Positions 43,346 to 52,035 of a stretch of 64,000 nucleotides of DNA are shown piece after piece. The stretch's first letter is position 1; every line of letters begins with the position of its first letter. Source of the DNA: Trichococcus paludicola (GTDB taxonomy: Bacteria; Bacillota; Bacilli; Lactobacillales; Aerococcaceae); the NCBI RefSeq assembly GCF_003052295.1, contig NZ_QBLC01000001.1:434001-498000 (forward strand), read 5' to 3'. The notes below the pieces were generated by a model. It was not told where the DNA came from. It did not search any database and was given only the letters and a program-made list of their open reading frames with translations. Both the position numbers and the translations under genes were made by a program.

Positions 43346-44269
43346 TTGGATGTAAGGGTTGTATTTGGTAGGATGATCATGCTGGTGTTGATCATGTTTG
43401 TGGGCTATCTCGCGACAGTCATGAAGGTTTTCGACAAGCACGCGAACGCCAATTTTGCGGCATTGATCACCTATGTTACGGTGCCGGCGCTTGTCATCGC
43501 ATCGGTGGAAGGTGCAGGTGAGGTGGGTACGAAATCGGACACGCTCTTCGTCTTGTTGACGGCGACGCTGATGTATCTTTTCACGGTCGGATTAGCCAAG
43601 TTCAGTCCGAAACTCTTCCGCGCGGATAAAGAAACGGAAGGAATCATCGAGTTCCTGACCATCTTCACGAACAACGGCTTCATGGGGCTGCCGGTCGTTC
43701 AGGCCATTTTCGGCACAGGCGCGCTTTTTTATGCCTCGCTGTACGGCATTCCCAACAACCTGTTGATCTATTCTTTGGGTGTCTTCCTGATTGCCAAAGG
43801 CTCGAAAAAATCACGGGCGAGCTGGAAAGCAATCCTGCTGAATCCCGGCAACCTCGCTTCGCTGTTTGCGGTTTTCGTTTTCCTGTTCGACATCAAATTG
43901 CCGGCGTTGGTGATGGACACTGCCACCAGCATCGGTAATATCACGTCCCCATTGGCGATGATCATCATCGGCGCGTCATTGGCCGACATCGATATCCTTG
44001 GCGCCTTTAAAGAATGGAAAATCTATCTGTTTGCTTTCTATCGTATGATCGTGATTCCGTTGTTCCTTTGGTGGGCCACGAAGGGTATCCTGACGAACCC
44101 GACTATGCTGGGGATCCTCGTCATCATCTCGGCCATGCCCGGCCCGGCGATGGCTGTGGCGCTGTCGATGCAGTACGGAGGCAATACGGCCTTCTCAACG
44201 CGCTACGTCTTCATATCGACGCTGCTATCGGTATTCACGATCCCGCTGTTGGCTGCACTGCTTTTTTGA
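43346..44269 (+). CDS. AEC-family transporter (auxin efflux carrier fold)
   Basis: 307-residue transporter with ten hydrophobic helices. MLVLIMFVGYLATVMKVF at the start, FTNNGFMGLPVVQAIFG in helix 5 and MPGPAMAVALSMQYGG near the end fit the AEC family, whose bacterial members carry malate or other organic acids. TTG 43346 follows GGGGAGG; the upstream open frame has no ribosome site. Monocistronic. Confidence 0.84.
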   Translation: MDVRVVFGRMIMLVLIMFVGYLATVMKVFDKHANANFAALITYVTVPALVIASVEGAGEVGTKSDTLFVLLTATLMYLFTVGLAKFSPKLFRADKETEGIIEFLTIFTNNGFMGLPVVQAIFGTGALFYASLYGIPNNLLIYSLGVFLIAKGSKKSRASWKAILLNPGNLASLFAVFVFLFDIKLPALVMDTATSIGNITSPLAMIIIGASLADIDILGAFKEWKIYLFAFYRMIVIPLFLWWATKGILTNPTMLGILVIISAMPGPAMAVALSMQYGGNTAFSTRYVFISTLLSVFTIPLLAALLF

Positions 44270-44282
44270 GCGGCATACATGC

Positions 44283-44329
44283 AGAAAGAACGCCCACTCC
44301 GCACGGTTCGCGGAATGGGCGTTCTTTCT
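44283..44329. terminator. Bidirectional terminator
   Basis: AGAAAGAACGCCCA is inverted as TGGGCGTTCTTTCT. Confidence 0.88.
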
Positions 44330-44357
44330 GGTTTTGGATAATCGTTGCGCGCAGTCG

Positions 44358-44855
44358 TTATTTGAATTTCTTCGTGATGTAAGGGTTCAACCAGCGGTAC
44401 AAGAGGGTGGACAAGAAGGCTCCGACGAGACCTTGCGCGATGTTCAACGGGAATGAAGCGATCGCGGCACCGAAGCCGAAAAGGATTGTGTCCCCGATGG
44501 CGTATCCGATCGCCATCCACACACCGGCAATCCCCGTGGCAAGCCATGGCTTTTTGTGATTCATTTTCTGGAACAACCAGCCGGCAAAGAATCCTTCCAA
44601 ACCTTTTACGACAAAAGTGATCGGCGCATAGAAGGCATAACCGGCGAACAGGTCGGCCAACATGCTGCCGAGTGAGCCGACGAAGAAGCCTGCGCTGCCT
44701 CCGAAGGATAGACCGGCCAACAGGAGCACCATGTCTCCCAAATTAACGTAACCGTAAGGTATCGGGATGCGGAACAATAAGGTCATGACGACAGTAAGCG
44801 CCATAAATAAGGCCAAAACAACCAATCTATAAGTACTGTTTTTTTCAGTTTTCAT
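44358..44855 (-). CDS. ECF transporter S component, probably for vitamin B6 (PdxU2-like)
   Basis: 165-residue membrane protein with six helices, the size and pattern of S-components. ALFMALTVVMTLLFRIPIP, VNLGDMVLLLAG, GSAGFFVGSLGSMLADLFAGY and a late GLVGAFLSTLLY are typical. ATG 44855 follows GGAGG at 7 nt. It is divergent from a pyridoxal kinase gene, the context in which PdxU2 was assigned in Firmicutes. It has no ATPase beside it and would use the EcfA1A2T module at 1-2393. Specificity is inferred from context. Confidence 0.8.
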   Translation of the reverse strand: MKTEKNSTYRLVVLALFMALTVVMTLLFRIPIPYGYVNLGDMVLLLAGLSFGGSAGFFVGSLGSMLADLFAGYAFYAPITFVVKGLEGFFAGWLFQKMNHKKPWLATGIAGVWMAIGYAIGDTILFGFGAAIASFPLNIAQGLVGAFLSTLLYRWLNPYITKKFK

Positions 44856-44895
44856 GCAATTCGCCTCCAAGCATTATTTTTAATTATAGTCCTTA

Positions 44896-44909
44896 TGCAA
44901 AAGTTTGCA
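44896..44909. promoter_or_regulatory. Palindrome in the S-component/pdxK intergenic region
   Basis: TGCAAA-AG-TTTGCA lies about 40 bp upstream of the S-component start and may be a shared operator for the divergent pair. Confidence 0.35.
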
Positions 44910-45025
44910 CTCTTTTTCTCATCGTTTTCACAATTATTTCCAAAATGATGGAAAATTGAGAAAATCCAATGAAAAGATGATAGAATGGGAATAATTGAGT
45001 TTCTAAAGTAAAGGGGTGCAAGCAT

Positions 45026-45889
45026 TTGAGTCAACCGAGAGTACTGCTTATCCAAGATATTTCCGCCAGTTGCCGTATTTCTATGAACGTGGCGGTTCCT
45101 GTAGTGAGCTGCCTGGACAATTGGGTGAGCATCCTGCCGACTGCACTGTTGTCCACCCATACGGGTAAAGAATTTGAAGGCTATACCTTTTTGGATCTGA
45201 CCCAGGAAATGGGCGGCATCCTGCAGCATTGGCAATCATTGGGCATCAAATTCGACGGCATCCTGATCGGCTATCTGGGTTCGCACCAGCAGATCGACAT
45301 CGTGCGGGGGATCATCCATACGTTTGCGGCCGAAGATGCCCACATCGTTCTCGATCCGGCGATGGGCGATCAAGGCGTGCTCTATCCGGGTTTCACGTTG
45401 GAATATGTGGATGAAATGGCGGCGCTCTGCAATGAAGCGACGGTAATCACGCCGAACGTGACGGAAGCCTGCTTTTTGACCAAACGCCCCATGTTGAAGA
45501 AGCCTTACAAGGAAGCCGAGGTTGCGGAATTATTGGCTGATTTGCGGGTGTTGAATCCGAAGAGCGTCGTGCTGACGGGCGTTTCCTTGGAACCGGAAAA
45601 GATTGGTGCTGTCTGCGTCAGCCAAGACGAACCTGAAGCGCAGTATGCCTTCGCGAAATATTTTCCCGGCCATTATGACGGCGCGGGAGACTTGTTCACA
45701 AGTGTCGTTGGCGGTTTGCTTTTCCAGAACCTGTCGCTGACCGTGGCCACCGAAACTGCCGTTCGATACAACAGCATGGTGATTGAGCGTACGCTGAAAA
45801 GCGGACGCGAACTGCACTATGGCGTCCAATTCGAGACAGATCTGCCATATCTGATCGAACAGCTGCGCAAATACAAACCGGCTGAATAG
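45026..45889 (+). CDS. pdxK: Pyridoxal/pyridoxamine kinase
   Basis: 287-residue ribokinase-fold kinase that phosphorylates vitamin B6 and traps it in the cell. RVLLIQDISASCRISMNVAVPV at the start (cut: LLIQDISASCRIS) binds substrate; ITPNVTEACFLT and YDGAGDLFTSVVGG, with the anion-hole GAGD and catalytic Asp, bind ATP. TTG start behind AAAGGGG. Divergent from the predicted B6 S-component, forming an uptake-and-trap pair. panE follows 42 nt later. Confidence 0.88.
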   Translation: MSQPRVLLIQDISASCRISMNVAVPVVSCLDNWVSILPTALLSTHTGKEFEGYTFLDLTQEMGGILQHWQSLGIKFDGILIGYLGSHQQIDIVRGIIHTFAAEDAHIVLDPAMGDQGVLYPGFTLEYVDEMAALCNEATVITPNVTEACFLTKRPMLKKPYKEAEVAELLADLRVLNPKSVVLTGVSLEPEKIGAVCVSQDEPEAQYAFAKYFPGHYDGAGDLFTSVVGGLLFQNLSLTVATETAVRYNSMVIERTLKSGRELHYGVQFETDLPYLIEQLRKYKPAE

Positions 45890-45930
45890 AAGAAATTATG
45901 CAAGAATCTTTCGGAAAGAGGCGTGAACAA

Positions 45931-46848
45931 ATGAAGATAGAAACTGTAGCCATCATCGGATTGGGTGCCCTGGGGATTCTTTACGGGCACCATTTCACAA
46001 AGGCCGTCGGAAAGGACCGCGTGCGCATCGTCGTCAACAAACAACGGATGGCGCGCTACCAGGAACAAGGCTTTACTTTCAACGGCGAGGCCTGCGATTT
46101 CCAATATGTCGACGAAACGGTTGCCAGCCTGGCGCCGGCGGATCTGGTCATTTTGGCCGTAAAAGGAACCCAGTTGGATGAAGCAATCGAAACCGCCCGC
46201 CACCAGGTCGGACCGGATACGACAATCATTTCGGTCCTGAACGGCATCTCCAGCGAGGAAGTCATCGGCGCGGCTTTCGGCGGTGAGAAGATCGTCCACT
46301 GCGTAGCCCAAGGGATGGACGCTCTCCGCACCGGCAACGATGTGAAGTCTGTCCATATCGGCGAACTGCGGATCGGCCTCGACGCTCCCGAAAAACAGGC
46401 GCGTTTGGATGCGGTGGCAGCTTTCTTCGAAGAAACCGCCTTGCCGCACGTGGTCGAAGCGGATATCCTGCACCGCATGTGGGCGAAATTTATGCTGAAT
46501 GTCGGCGTGAACCAAGTGCTGATGGTGAAGGAAGGCACTTTCCGCGACATCCACGAAGCAGGACCAACCCGCGATCTGATGATTGCTGCCATGCGCGAAG
46601 TCCTGCCGATTGCCCAGAAGGAAGGCGTCAACCTGACCGAAACCGATCTGGAAAATGATTTGGCGATCATCGACGGACTTACGCCGTTGGGGATGCCATC
46701 GATGCGCCAGGACGGCATTGCGAAACGGCCTTCAGAAGTAGAGTTGTTTTCCGGCACCATACTGAAGAAAGCGAAAAAATACGGACTGCCTGCCCCGACG
46801 AACCAGTACCTCTACGACCAGGTCCAAGCCATCGAAGCAACTTACTGA
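45931..46848 (+). CDS. panE: 2-dehydropantoate 2-reductase
   Basis: 305-residue NADPH-dependent ketopantoate reductase of pantothenate/CoA synthesis. Dinucleotide motif IIGLGALGILYG at residues 8-19, LAVKGTQLDEA, catalytic Lys in MWAKFMLNVGVNQ and SMRQDGIAKRPSEVELFSG at the C-terminus (cut: MRQDGIAKRPSEVE). Other family members reduce related 2-keto acids, so pantothenate is the default reading. It follows pdxK and may share its transcript. Confidence 0.85.
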   Translation: MKIETVAIIGLGALGILYGHHFTKAVGKDRVRIVVNKQRMARYQEQGFTFNGEACDFQYVDETVASLAPADLVILAVKGTQLDEAIETARHQVGPDTTIISVLNGISSEEVIGAAFGGEKIVHCVAQGMDALRTGNDVKSVHIGELRIGLDAPEKQARLDAVAAFFEETALPHVVEADILHRMWAKFMLNVGVNQVLMVKEGTFRDIHEAGPTRDLMIAAMREVLPIAQKEGVNLTETDLENDLAIIDGLTPLGMPSMRQDGIAKRPSEVELFSGTILKKAKKYGLPAPTNQYLYDQVQAIEATY

Positions 46849-46884
46849 GAGAACAGATTACCGGCCTTCGCGGGCGAAGGCATC

Positions 46885-46907
46885 AAGCCCTCGCATGCGG
46901 GGGCTTT
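46885..46907 (+). terminator. Terminator after panE
   Basis: AAGCCC-TCGCATGCG-GGGCTTT hairpin; short T-run, so moderate. Confidence 0.55.
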
Positions 46908-46958
46908 AACGTTGTTGCTGAAGGTTCACGCAGCGCCGAATGATTTTTGGCGAGCCCA

Positions 46959-47137
46959 ACTCCGGCGGGGCACTCCTCGCCGGAGCTAAGGCGAGCGCAA
47001 AGCCTTCACCTCCGACGAGCCCACGCTCGGCGGAGGACAGCCTGCGATTTCGCGCCCAGCTCCGGCCAACATTCGCTCACAGGAGCAGAGTAGATTACCG
47101 GAACCCCAACTCCGATAAGAAGGGCGCTCATCGGAGG
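46959..47137. repeat. Phased 50-bp hairpin array E (4 units, longest)
   Basis: Left arms at 46960, 47010, 47060, 47110 (exactly 50 bp each); right arms at 46980, 47030, 47080, 47131. Sequence varies while pairing is kept: unit 2 CTCCGACGAG against CTCGGCGGAG, unit 4 ACTCCGAT against ATCGGAGG. Between panE and pepF, same strand on both sides. Confidence 0.9.
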
Positions 47138-47243
47138 AAAGCCGAGGCCAAGCTCGACACCTGACGCCGGCAGCATTTTTTTGTTATAATGGAAGCATTC
47201 ATTTAACATTCGTCAAACACCACGAATAAAAGGAGCCACAACA

Positions 47244-49052
47244 ATGACACAAGAACAACTGAAAAATCGCGCGGACGTCCCTGCGGCATTGACTTGGGAT
47301 GTGACCGCCCTCTATAAAACACGAGCGGACTTCGAGGCCGCTTTAGCAGGACTGAAGCAGGCGACCGCAACCTTTAGCGTGACATACGAAGGCAAACTAA
47401 CGGATGCCAAAACAATCCTTGCGGCAATCAAGGAATATGAAAAGCTCATCGAAACCGCAACCTTGGCGGATCACTATGCGATGATGCCGGAAGCGACCGA
47501 CCTGACCGATCCGGACAATGTCGAGTTGTCCCGCCAAACAGCGAATGCGATGGCGGACATCAGCGCCCAACTGACCTTTTTTGAATCGGAACTGATCGGC
47601 TGCAACGCAGCTGTCCTTGATCAGGTCGTTTCGGAAGAAGCGCGGTTTGCTTCCTACATCCGCCACATCAAGAAAAACAAAAATATCCAGCTGGCGCCTG
47701 AAGTCGAAAAGGCATTGGCCCAGTTGGCTCCGACTCTGGATGCGCCGAGCGCCATCTATGAACAGGCCCGCCTTGGCGATATGGACTTCGGTACCTTCAC
47801 GGTCGACGGGAAGGAATATCCGCTGAGCTTCGTGCTCTACGAAGATTACTACATGTACCATGACGACACGGAAATCCGTCGGGCGGCTTTCGACAAATTC
47901 TCGGCTGTCCTCAGCGATTATGAAAACGTGGTCGCAACTGCCTACTATATCCAGCTGCAGAAGGAAAAGACGATGGCGACGATGCGCGGTTTCGATTCCG
48001 TGATCGACTATCTGCTTTACGGGCAGGAAGTGACGCGCGATCTGTATGACCGCCAGATTGACACGATCATGAACGACCTAGCGCCGGTCATGCAGAAATA
48101 CATCACCCATCTGAAGCAAATACGCGGACTGGACAAAATGACTTATGCCGACTTGAAGATCGCTCTGGATCCGGAATATTCTCCGCAGGTTTCGATTAAT
48201 GAGTCGCAGGTGATGGTTCAGGATGCCATAGCGGTTTTGGGTCAGGATTATACCGACCGCATCATGCGGGCTTATCCGGAGCGTTGGATCGATTTCGCTC
48301 AGAACATCGGCAAATCAACCGGCGGATTCTGCACGAGCCCGTACGGAACGCACCCTTACATCCTGATGTCATGGGCGAATCAACTTTCGGACGTGTATAC
48401 GCTGATCCATGAATTGGGCCATGCCGGGCAGATGATTCTGTCGAACGAAAACAACAGCATCCTTGGTTCGGAGCCATCGTTGTACCTGATCGAAGGCCCA
48501 TCCACATTCAATGAACTGCTGTTGACGGAGTCATTGGCGCGCAAGAGTACGGATGCGCGCATGCAGCGCTTCGCTTTGACGAAGATGCTTTCCGACACCT
48601 ATTTCCACAATTTCGTCACGCACTTGCTGGAAGCAGCCTATCAAAGGGAAGTCTACAACTTGATCGACGTAGGCAAGAGTTTCGATGCCGGAAAATTGAG
48701 CGAAATCAAACGGAACGTGCTGGAACGATTCTGGGGGGATGCTGTGGAAATCAACAACGGAGCGGAGCTGACATGGATGCGCCAGATCCATTACTACATG
48801 GGGCTGTATTCCTACACCTATTCGGCTGGCTTGACGATCGCGACGCAAGCCTTTCTTCGCGTCAAAACGGAGGGTGAACCGGCTGTCGGAAAATGGTTGG
48901 AATTCCTGGCGCTAGGGGACCAATTGGAAGCCGCGGAAGCCGCTGCCTTGGCCGGCGTAGACATCAAAACGGATCAGGCGCTGCAGGACACAATCCACTA
49001 TTTGGACGAAGCGGTCGATCAAATCATCACACTAAGCAAAGAGCTTGCTTGA
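47244..49052 (+). CDS. pepF: Oligoendopeptidase F
   Basis: 602-residue cytoplasmic M3 metallopeptidase that cuts peptides of about 7-17 residues. Zinc motif TLIHELGHAGQ (HExGH) near residue 387, with the downstream Glu in IEGPSTFNELLL. The helical N-terminal half covers the active site as in the family. ATG start behind AGGAGCC. ywbE overlaps or follows by 13 nt. Confidence 0.93.
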   Translation: MTQEQLKNRADVPAALTWDVTALYKTRADFEAALAGLKQATATFSVTYEGKLTDAKTILAAIKEYEKLIETATLADHYAMMPEATDLTDPDNVELSRQTANAMADISAQLTFFESELIGCNAAVLDQVVSEEARFASYIRHIKKNKNIQLAPEVEKALAQLAPTLDAPSAIYEQARLGDMDFGTFTVDGKEYPLSFVLYEDYYMYHDDTEIRRAAFDKFSAVLSDYENVVATAYYIQLQKEKTMATMRGFDSVIDYLLYGQEVTRDLYDRQIDTIMNDLAPVMQKYITHLKQIRGLDKMTYADLKIALDPEYSPQVSINESQVMVQDAIAVLGQDYTDRIMRAYPERWIDFAQNIGKSTGGFCTSPYGTHPYILMSWANQLSDVYTLIHELGHAGQMILSNENNSILGSEPSLYLIEGPSTFNELLLTESLARKSTDARMQRFALTKMLSDTYFHNFVTHLLEAAYQREVYNLIDVGKSFDAGKLSEIKRNVLERFWGDAVEINNGAELTWMRQIHYYMGLYSYTYSAGLTIATQAFLRVKTEGEPAVGKWLEFLALGDQLEAAEAAALAGVDIKTDQALQDTIHYLDEAVDQIITLSKELA

Positions 49053-49065
49053 GAAAGAGGAATTT

Positions 49066-49269
49066 ATGGACGGAAAACTCCGAAAAAACATCAAAATCGG
49101 CGCTTTGGTCGATATCGTCTTGAAGAAAGACCAACGCACCGGGAAATTGACGAGAGGGCATGTGAAACGCTTGTTGACCAACAGCCCCAATCATCCGCAC
49201 GGCATCAAAGTCATGCTGGTTGAAGGCGATCAAGTCGGACGCGTGCAACAGATCGTGGACGAGGCATAA
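49066..49269 (+). CDS. ywbE: YwbE-family protein
   Basis: 67 residues: DGKLRKNIKIGALVDIVLKKDQ at the start (cut: RKNIKIGALVDIVLK), TRGHVKRLLTNS, HPHGIKVMLVEGDQVGRVQ. This is the conserved small YwbE family, a KOW-like beta protein of unknown role. ATG 49066 follows AGAGG. Cotranscribed with pepF. Confidence 0.85.
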   Translation: MDGKLRKNIKIGALVDIVLKKDQRTGKLTRGHVKRLLTNSPNHPHGIKVMLVEGDQVGRVQQIVDEA

Positions 49270-49357
49270 ATTGGAACGAAAAATGAGAAAAAGATCGAGT
49301 GATCGCTACTTTTCTCAGAAAAAGGAATCATATGAAAATCCGATGATAGTTTTTTTG

Positions 49358-49386
49358 TTGACAGTTCTTTTCAAATCTTATATTAT
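49358..49386 (+). promoter_or_regulatory. Promoter of the T-box amino-acid transporter operon
   Basis: TTGACA at 49358-49363, 17-bp spacer, TATTAT at 49381-49386; near consensus. Confidence 0.82.
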
Positions 49387-49410
49387 GATTTCATACCACA
49401 ACTGAATATA

Positions 49411-49665
49411 ACAAAGTCAGTGATGAAGAGAGTAGATCTGAATATTTTCTCCAGCGAGCCGGGACAGAGTGGAAGCCCAGCAGTAAAATATCAGATTGAA
49501 GCGCACTTCGGATGACGAAAAGGTGAACGTTCAGTAGCCTTTTACGCAATTTATGCGTTAATTTAATCGAGGTGGATTTGTTGTTTCACAGCAGATCAAC
49601 TAGAGTGGTACCGCGGAATCAAACATTGACCCGTCTCTTGTAGCAATACAAGGGGCGGTTTTTTA
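49411..49665 (+). ncRNA. T-box leader riboswitch, probably arginine-specific
   Basis: Full T-box: kink-turn helix AGTCA/TGAC, GATGAAGAGAGTA with the AGTA loop-E strand, AGCGAGCCGGG and GTGGAAGCCC of the distal stem I, antiterminator AGAGTGGTACCGCGG at 49603-49617 and terminator 49628-49664. The strand opposite AGTA reads GAAGCGCA (49498-49505). CGC (Arg, 49502-49504) precedes the usual A and the closing CTTC helix; GCG (Ala, one base upstream) is the alternative. Confidence 0.92.
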
Positions 49666-49714
49666 GTACCCAGAGCACCACCAGCAAAAACATAAAAAAG
49701 GGGATTATATACAA

Positions 49715-50365
49715 ATGGATTCAACTTTCTTTGAGACCTATATGCCGATCTATTTCCAAGGCGCAGGTTACACGATAGGCCTTTCAATCAGCGCGATCGT
49801 ACTGGGCGTCATCTTGGGGACGGGATTGGCATTGATGAAAATGTCGCCCAACAAGTTCCTCAGCATATTAGCGAAAGGGTATATCCAAATTGTGCGGGGT
49901 ACACCATTGTTGGTGCAATTATTCATCATTTATTACGGGTTGTACGTCATCAATATCGAACTGCCCGATTTCCTGTCCGGCGTCATCGCTGTATCCTTGA
50001 ACTCGGCAGCCTACATCGCCGAAATCATCCGTTCCGGTATACAAGCGGTCGACAAAGGCCAAATGGAAGCCGCCCGCTCGATCGGGATGAGCAAATCAAT
50101 GGCAATGCAAAAAATCATTTATCCACAAGCCATCAAGAATATCCTTCCGGCTTTGGGTAACGAATTCGTTACACTGATCAAAGAAACATCCATTGTTTCC
50201 GTGTTGGGCTTGCGCGACTTGATGTTCGCTGCTAATACGGTCCGCGGTGCGACATTCTTGCCATTCGGCCCCCTAGTGGTCGCTGCCGTGATGTACTTCA
50301 TCATGACATCAATCGTCTCTAAATTAGTGGACATTCTAGAAATGAGGTTGAAACAAAGTGATTAA
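49715..50365 (+). CDS. Polar amino acid ABC transporter permease
   Basis: 216-residue HisM/ArtQ-type permease with five helices. [17 protein letters not shown] and the EAA loop [24 protein letters not shown] (cut: [20 protein letters not shown]) identify it. It homodimerises, as only one permease gene is present. First gene after the T-box, overlapping the ATPase gene by 8 nt. Order permease-ATPase-binding protein resembles arginine/cystine-type importers. Confidence 0.87.
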   Translation: MDSTFFETYMPIYFQGAGYTIGLSISAIVLGVILGTGLALMKMSPNKFLSILAKGYIQIVRGTPLLVQLFIIYYGLYVINIELPDFLSGVIAVSLNSAAYIAEIIRSGIQAVDKGQMEAARSIGMSKSMAMQKIIYPQAIKNILPALGNEFVTLIKETSIVSVLGLRDLMFAANTVRGATFLPFGPLVVAAVMYFIMTSIVSKLVDILEMRLKQSD

Positions 50366-51080
50366 AACAGAAAAACTTACGAAATCTTTCGGCGACAAAC
50401 AAGTACTGAAAGGCATCGATGAACAAATCAACTCGGGCGAAGTGGTCGTTATCATCGGACCATCGGGATCGGGCAAAAGTACGTTTCTGCGCTGCATGAA
50501 TCTGCTTGAGGAACCGACAACCGGCAAAGTGATCTTCGAAGGACAAGAGATCAACAAAAAAGGTGTCGATATTGATTCCATCCGCACAAAAATGGGTATG
50601 GTGTTCCAAAGTTTCAATCTTTTCCCGCATCTGACGGTATTGGATAACATCATGATTGGACCGCAGCAAGTCAAAAAAATACCGAAAGACAAAGCCGAAG
50701 CAATCGCCAGAAAACTGTTGACGCGTATGGGCATGACCGAGAAAGCCGATGTTTATCCACAATCCTTATCGGGCGGACAGAAACAACGGATCGCAATCGC
50801 GCGGGCCTTGGCGATGGAGCCGGATATGATGCTGTTCGATGAACCGACATCGGCGCTTGACCCGGAAATGGTCGGCGAAGTATTGCAAGTAATGAAAAAT
50901 CTTGCGTTGGAAGGCATGACGATGGTAGTCGTGACCCACGAAATGGGCTTCGCGAAAGAAGTCGGCGACCGCATCCTTTTCATGGATGACGGCCAAGTGA
51001 TGGAACAAGGAACACCGGATGAGATTTTCAATCATCCTAAAAGTGAGCGGACAAAGGATTTCCTATCGAAAGTCCTATAA
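50358..51080 (+). CDS. Polar amino acid ABC transporter ATPase
   Basis: 240 residues: Walker [11 protein letters not shown]-loop [16 protein letters not shown], signature [15 protein letters not shown], Walker [15 protein letters not shown]-loop [13 protein letters not shown] start overlapping the permease gene. Drives amino-acid import with the 49715 permease. Confidence 0.88.
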   Translation: MIKTEKLTKSFGDKQVLKGIDEQINSGEVVVIIGPSGSGKSTFLRCMNLLEEPTTGKVIFEGQEINKKGVDIDSIRTKMGMVFQSFNLFPHLTVLDNIMIGPQQVKKIPKDKAEAIARKLLTRMGMTEKADVYPQSLSGGQKQRIAIARALAMEPDMMLFDEPTSALDPEMVGEVLQVMKNLALEGMTMVVVTHEMGFAKEVGDRILFMDDGQVMEQGTPDEIFNHPKSERTKDFLSKVL

Positions 51081-51108
51081 AATAAAAAAGAAATTTGGAG
51101 GGGTTAAG

Positions 51109-51957
51109 ATGAAAAAAGGATTATTGAAATTAGCTTTGGGTGCAATGAGCATTCTTGCTTTGGCGGCATGTGGTAATACAAGCGAGACAGCGGACAGCTC
51201 CGCAACAGATTCAGCAGCTACAACAACGGATAAATTGCAGGAAATCAAGGACAGCGGCAAATTGGTGATGGGTACATCAGCGGATTATCCTCCATACGAA
51301 TGGCACCTTGTGAAAGACGGCAAAGATACAGTAGTCGGTTTCGACATCGATATCGCGCAAGCAATCGCTGATGAATTAGGCGTTGAGTTGGAAGTCAAAG
51401 ACATGGACTTTGACGGCTTGATTCCGGCTTTATCCACAGGCAAAATCGATATGATCATCGCCGGCATGAACCCGACTGAAGAAAGAAAACAAAGCGTTGA
51501 CTTCACTGACATCTACTACACACAAAAAGACGTATTGGTGATTAGAACTGAAGATGCTGCAACCATCACATCTGAAGATTCATTGAAAACAGCTGCATTA
51601 GCTACGCAAAAAGCGACAATCCAAGAAGACTACCTGTTGGAAAACTTCCCGGATGCTGAAATCCAATCCGTACCAAAATGGAACACAGCAATCATGTCTC
51701 TAACAACCGGAAAAGTGGATGCTATCTTGATGGTTGAAACGGTTGCGAAGCAGTTTGTTTCCCAAAATGATACATTGATGATCGCTGAATTTGATGTACA
51801 AAGTGACCCGAATGAATCAGCAATCGCAGTCGCTAAAGACGGCGGCGCATTCCTGGAAACTGTCAACAACATCTTGACAGAAATGAAAGACAGCGGCAAA
51901 ATCGAAGAATTGATCCAAATCAATACACAATTGATGGAAGACAACACAGCAGAATAA
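51109..51957 (+). CDS. Amino acid-binding lipoprotein 1
   Basis: 282-residue SBP_bac_3 lipoprotein. Lipobox LAAC (Cys about residue 21), then LVMGTSADYPPYEW, FDIDIAQAIADELG and MIIAGMNPTEERKQSVDF. ATG 51109 follows GGAGGGG; the longer frame starts inside the ATPase gene. DYPPYEW and the T-box together favour a basic amino acid such as arginine, but ligand is inferred. A tandem copy follows. Confidence 0.87.
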   Translation: MKKGLLKLALGAMSILALAACGNTSETADSSATDSAATTTDKLQEIKDSGKLVMGTSADYPPYEWHLVKDGKDTVVGFDIDIAQAIADELGVELEVKDMDFDGLIPALSTGKIDMIIAGMNPTEERKQSVDFTDIYYTQKDVLVIRTEDAATITSEDSLKTAALATQKATIQEDYLLENFPDAEIQSVPKWNTAIMSLTTGKVDAILMVETVAKQFVSQNDTLMIAEFDVQSDPNESAIAVAKDGGAFLETVNNILTEMKDSGKIEELIQINTQLMEDNTAE

Positions 51958-51967
51958 CAGCAATAAA

Positions 51968-52004
51968 AGTGCAAGGGGTGCTCTGAAAAGGGCATCCTTT
52001 TTTT
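51968..52004 (+). terminator. Attenuating hairpin between the two binding-protein genes
   Basis: AAGGGGTGCTC with GGGCATCCTT followed by seven T; imperfect stem, probably partial termination that lowers expression of the second copy. Confidence 0.55.
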
Positions 52005-52035
52005 GAGACAAGGAAAGAATGCGGAGGAATCACGA

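Noticed and set aside
46959-47137. Phased hairpin arrays as CRISPR arrays
   Set aside because: Repeats are imperfect and vary with compensatory changes, arrays have 2-4 units, spacers are 13-25 bp, and no cas gene is present.
46940-47164. Open frame across array E
   Set aside because: It is made of hairpin repeat sequence, has no ribosome site and matches the repeats rather than a protein.
49283-49320. Hairpin after ywbE as a terminator
   Set aside because: TGAGAAAA and TTTTCTCA pair, but the following bases are A-rich, so termination in the plus direction is doubtful.
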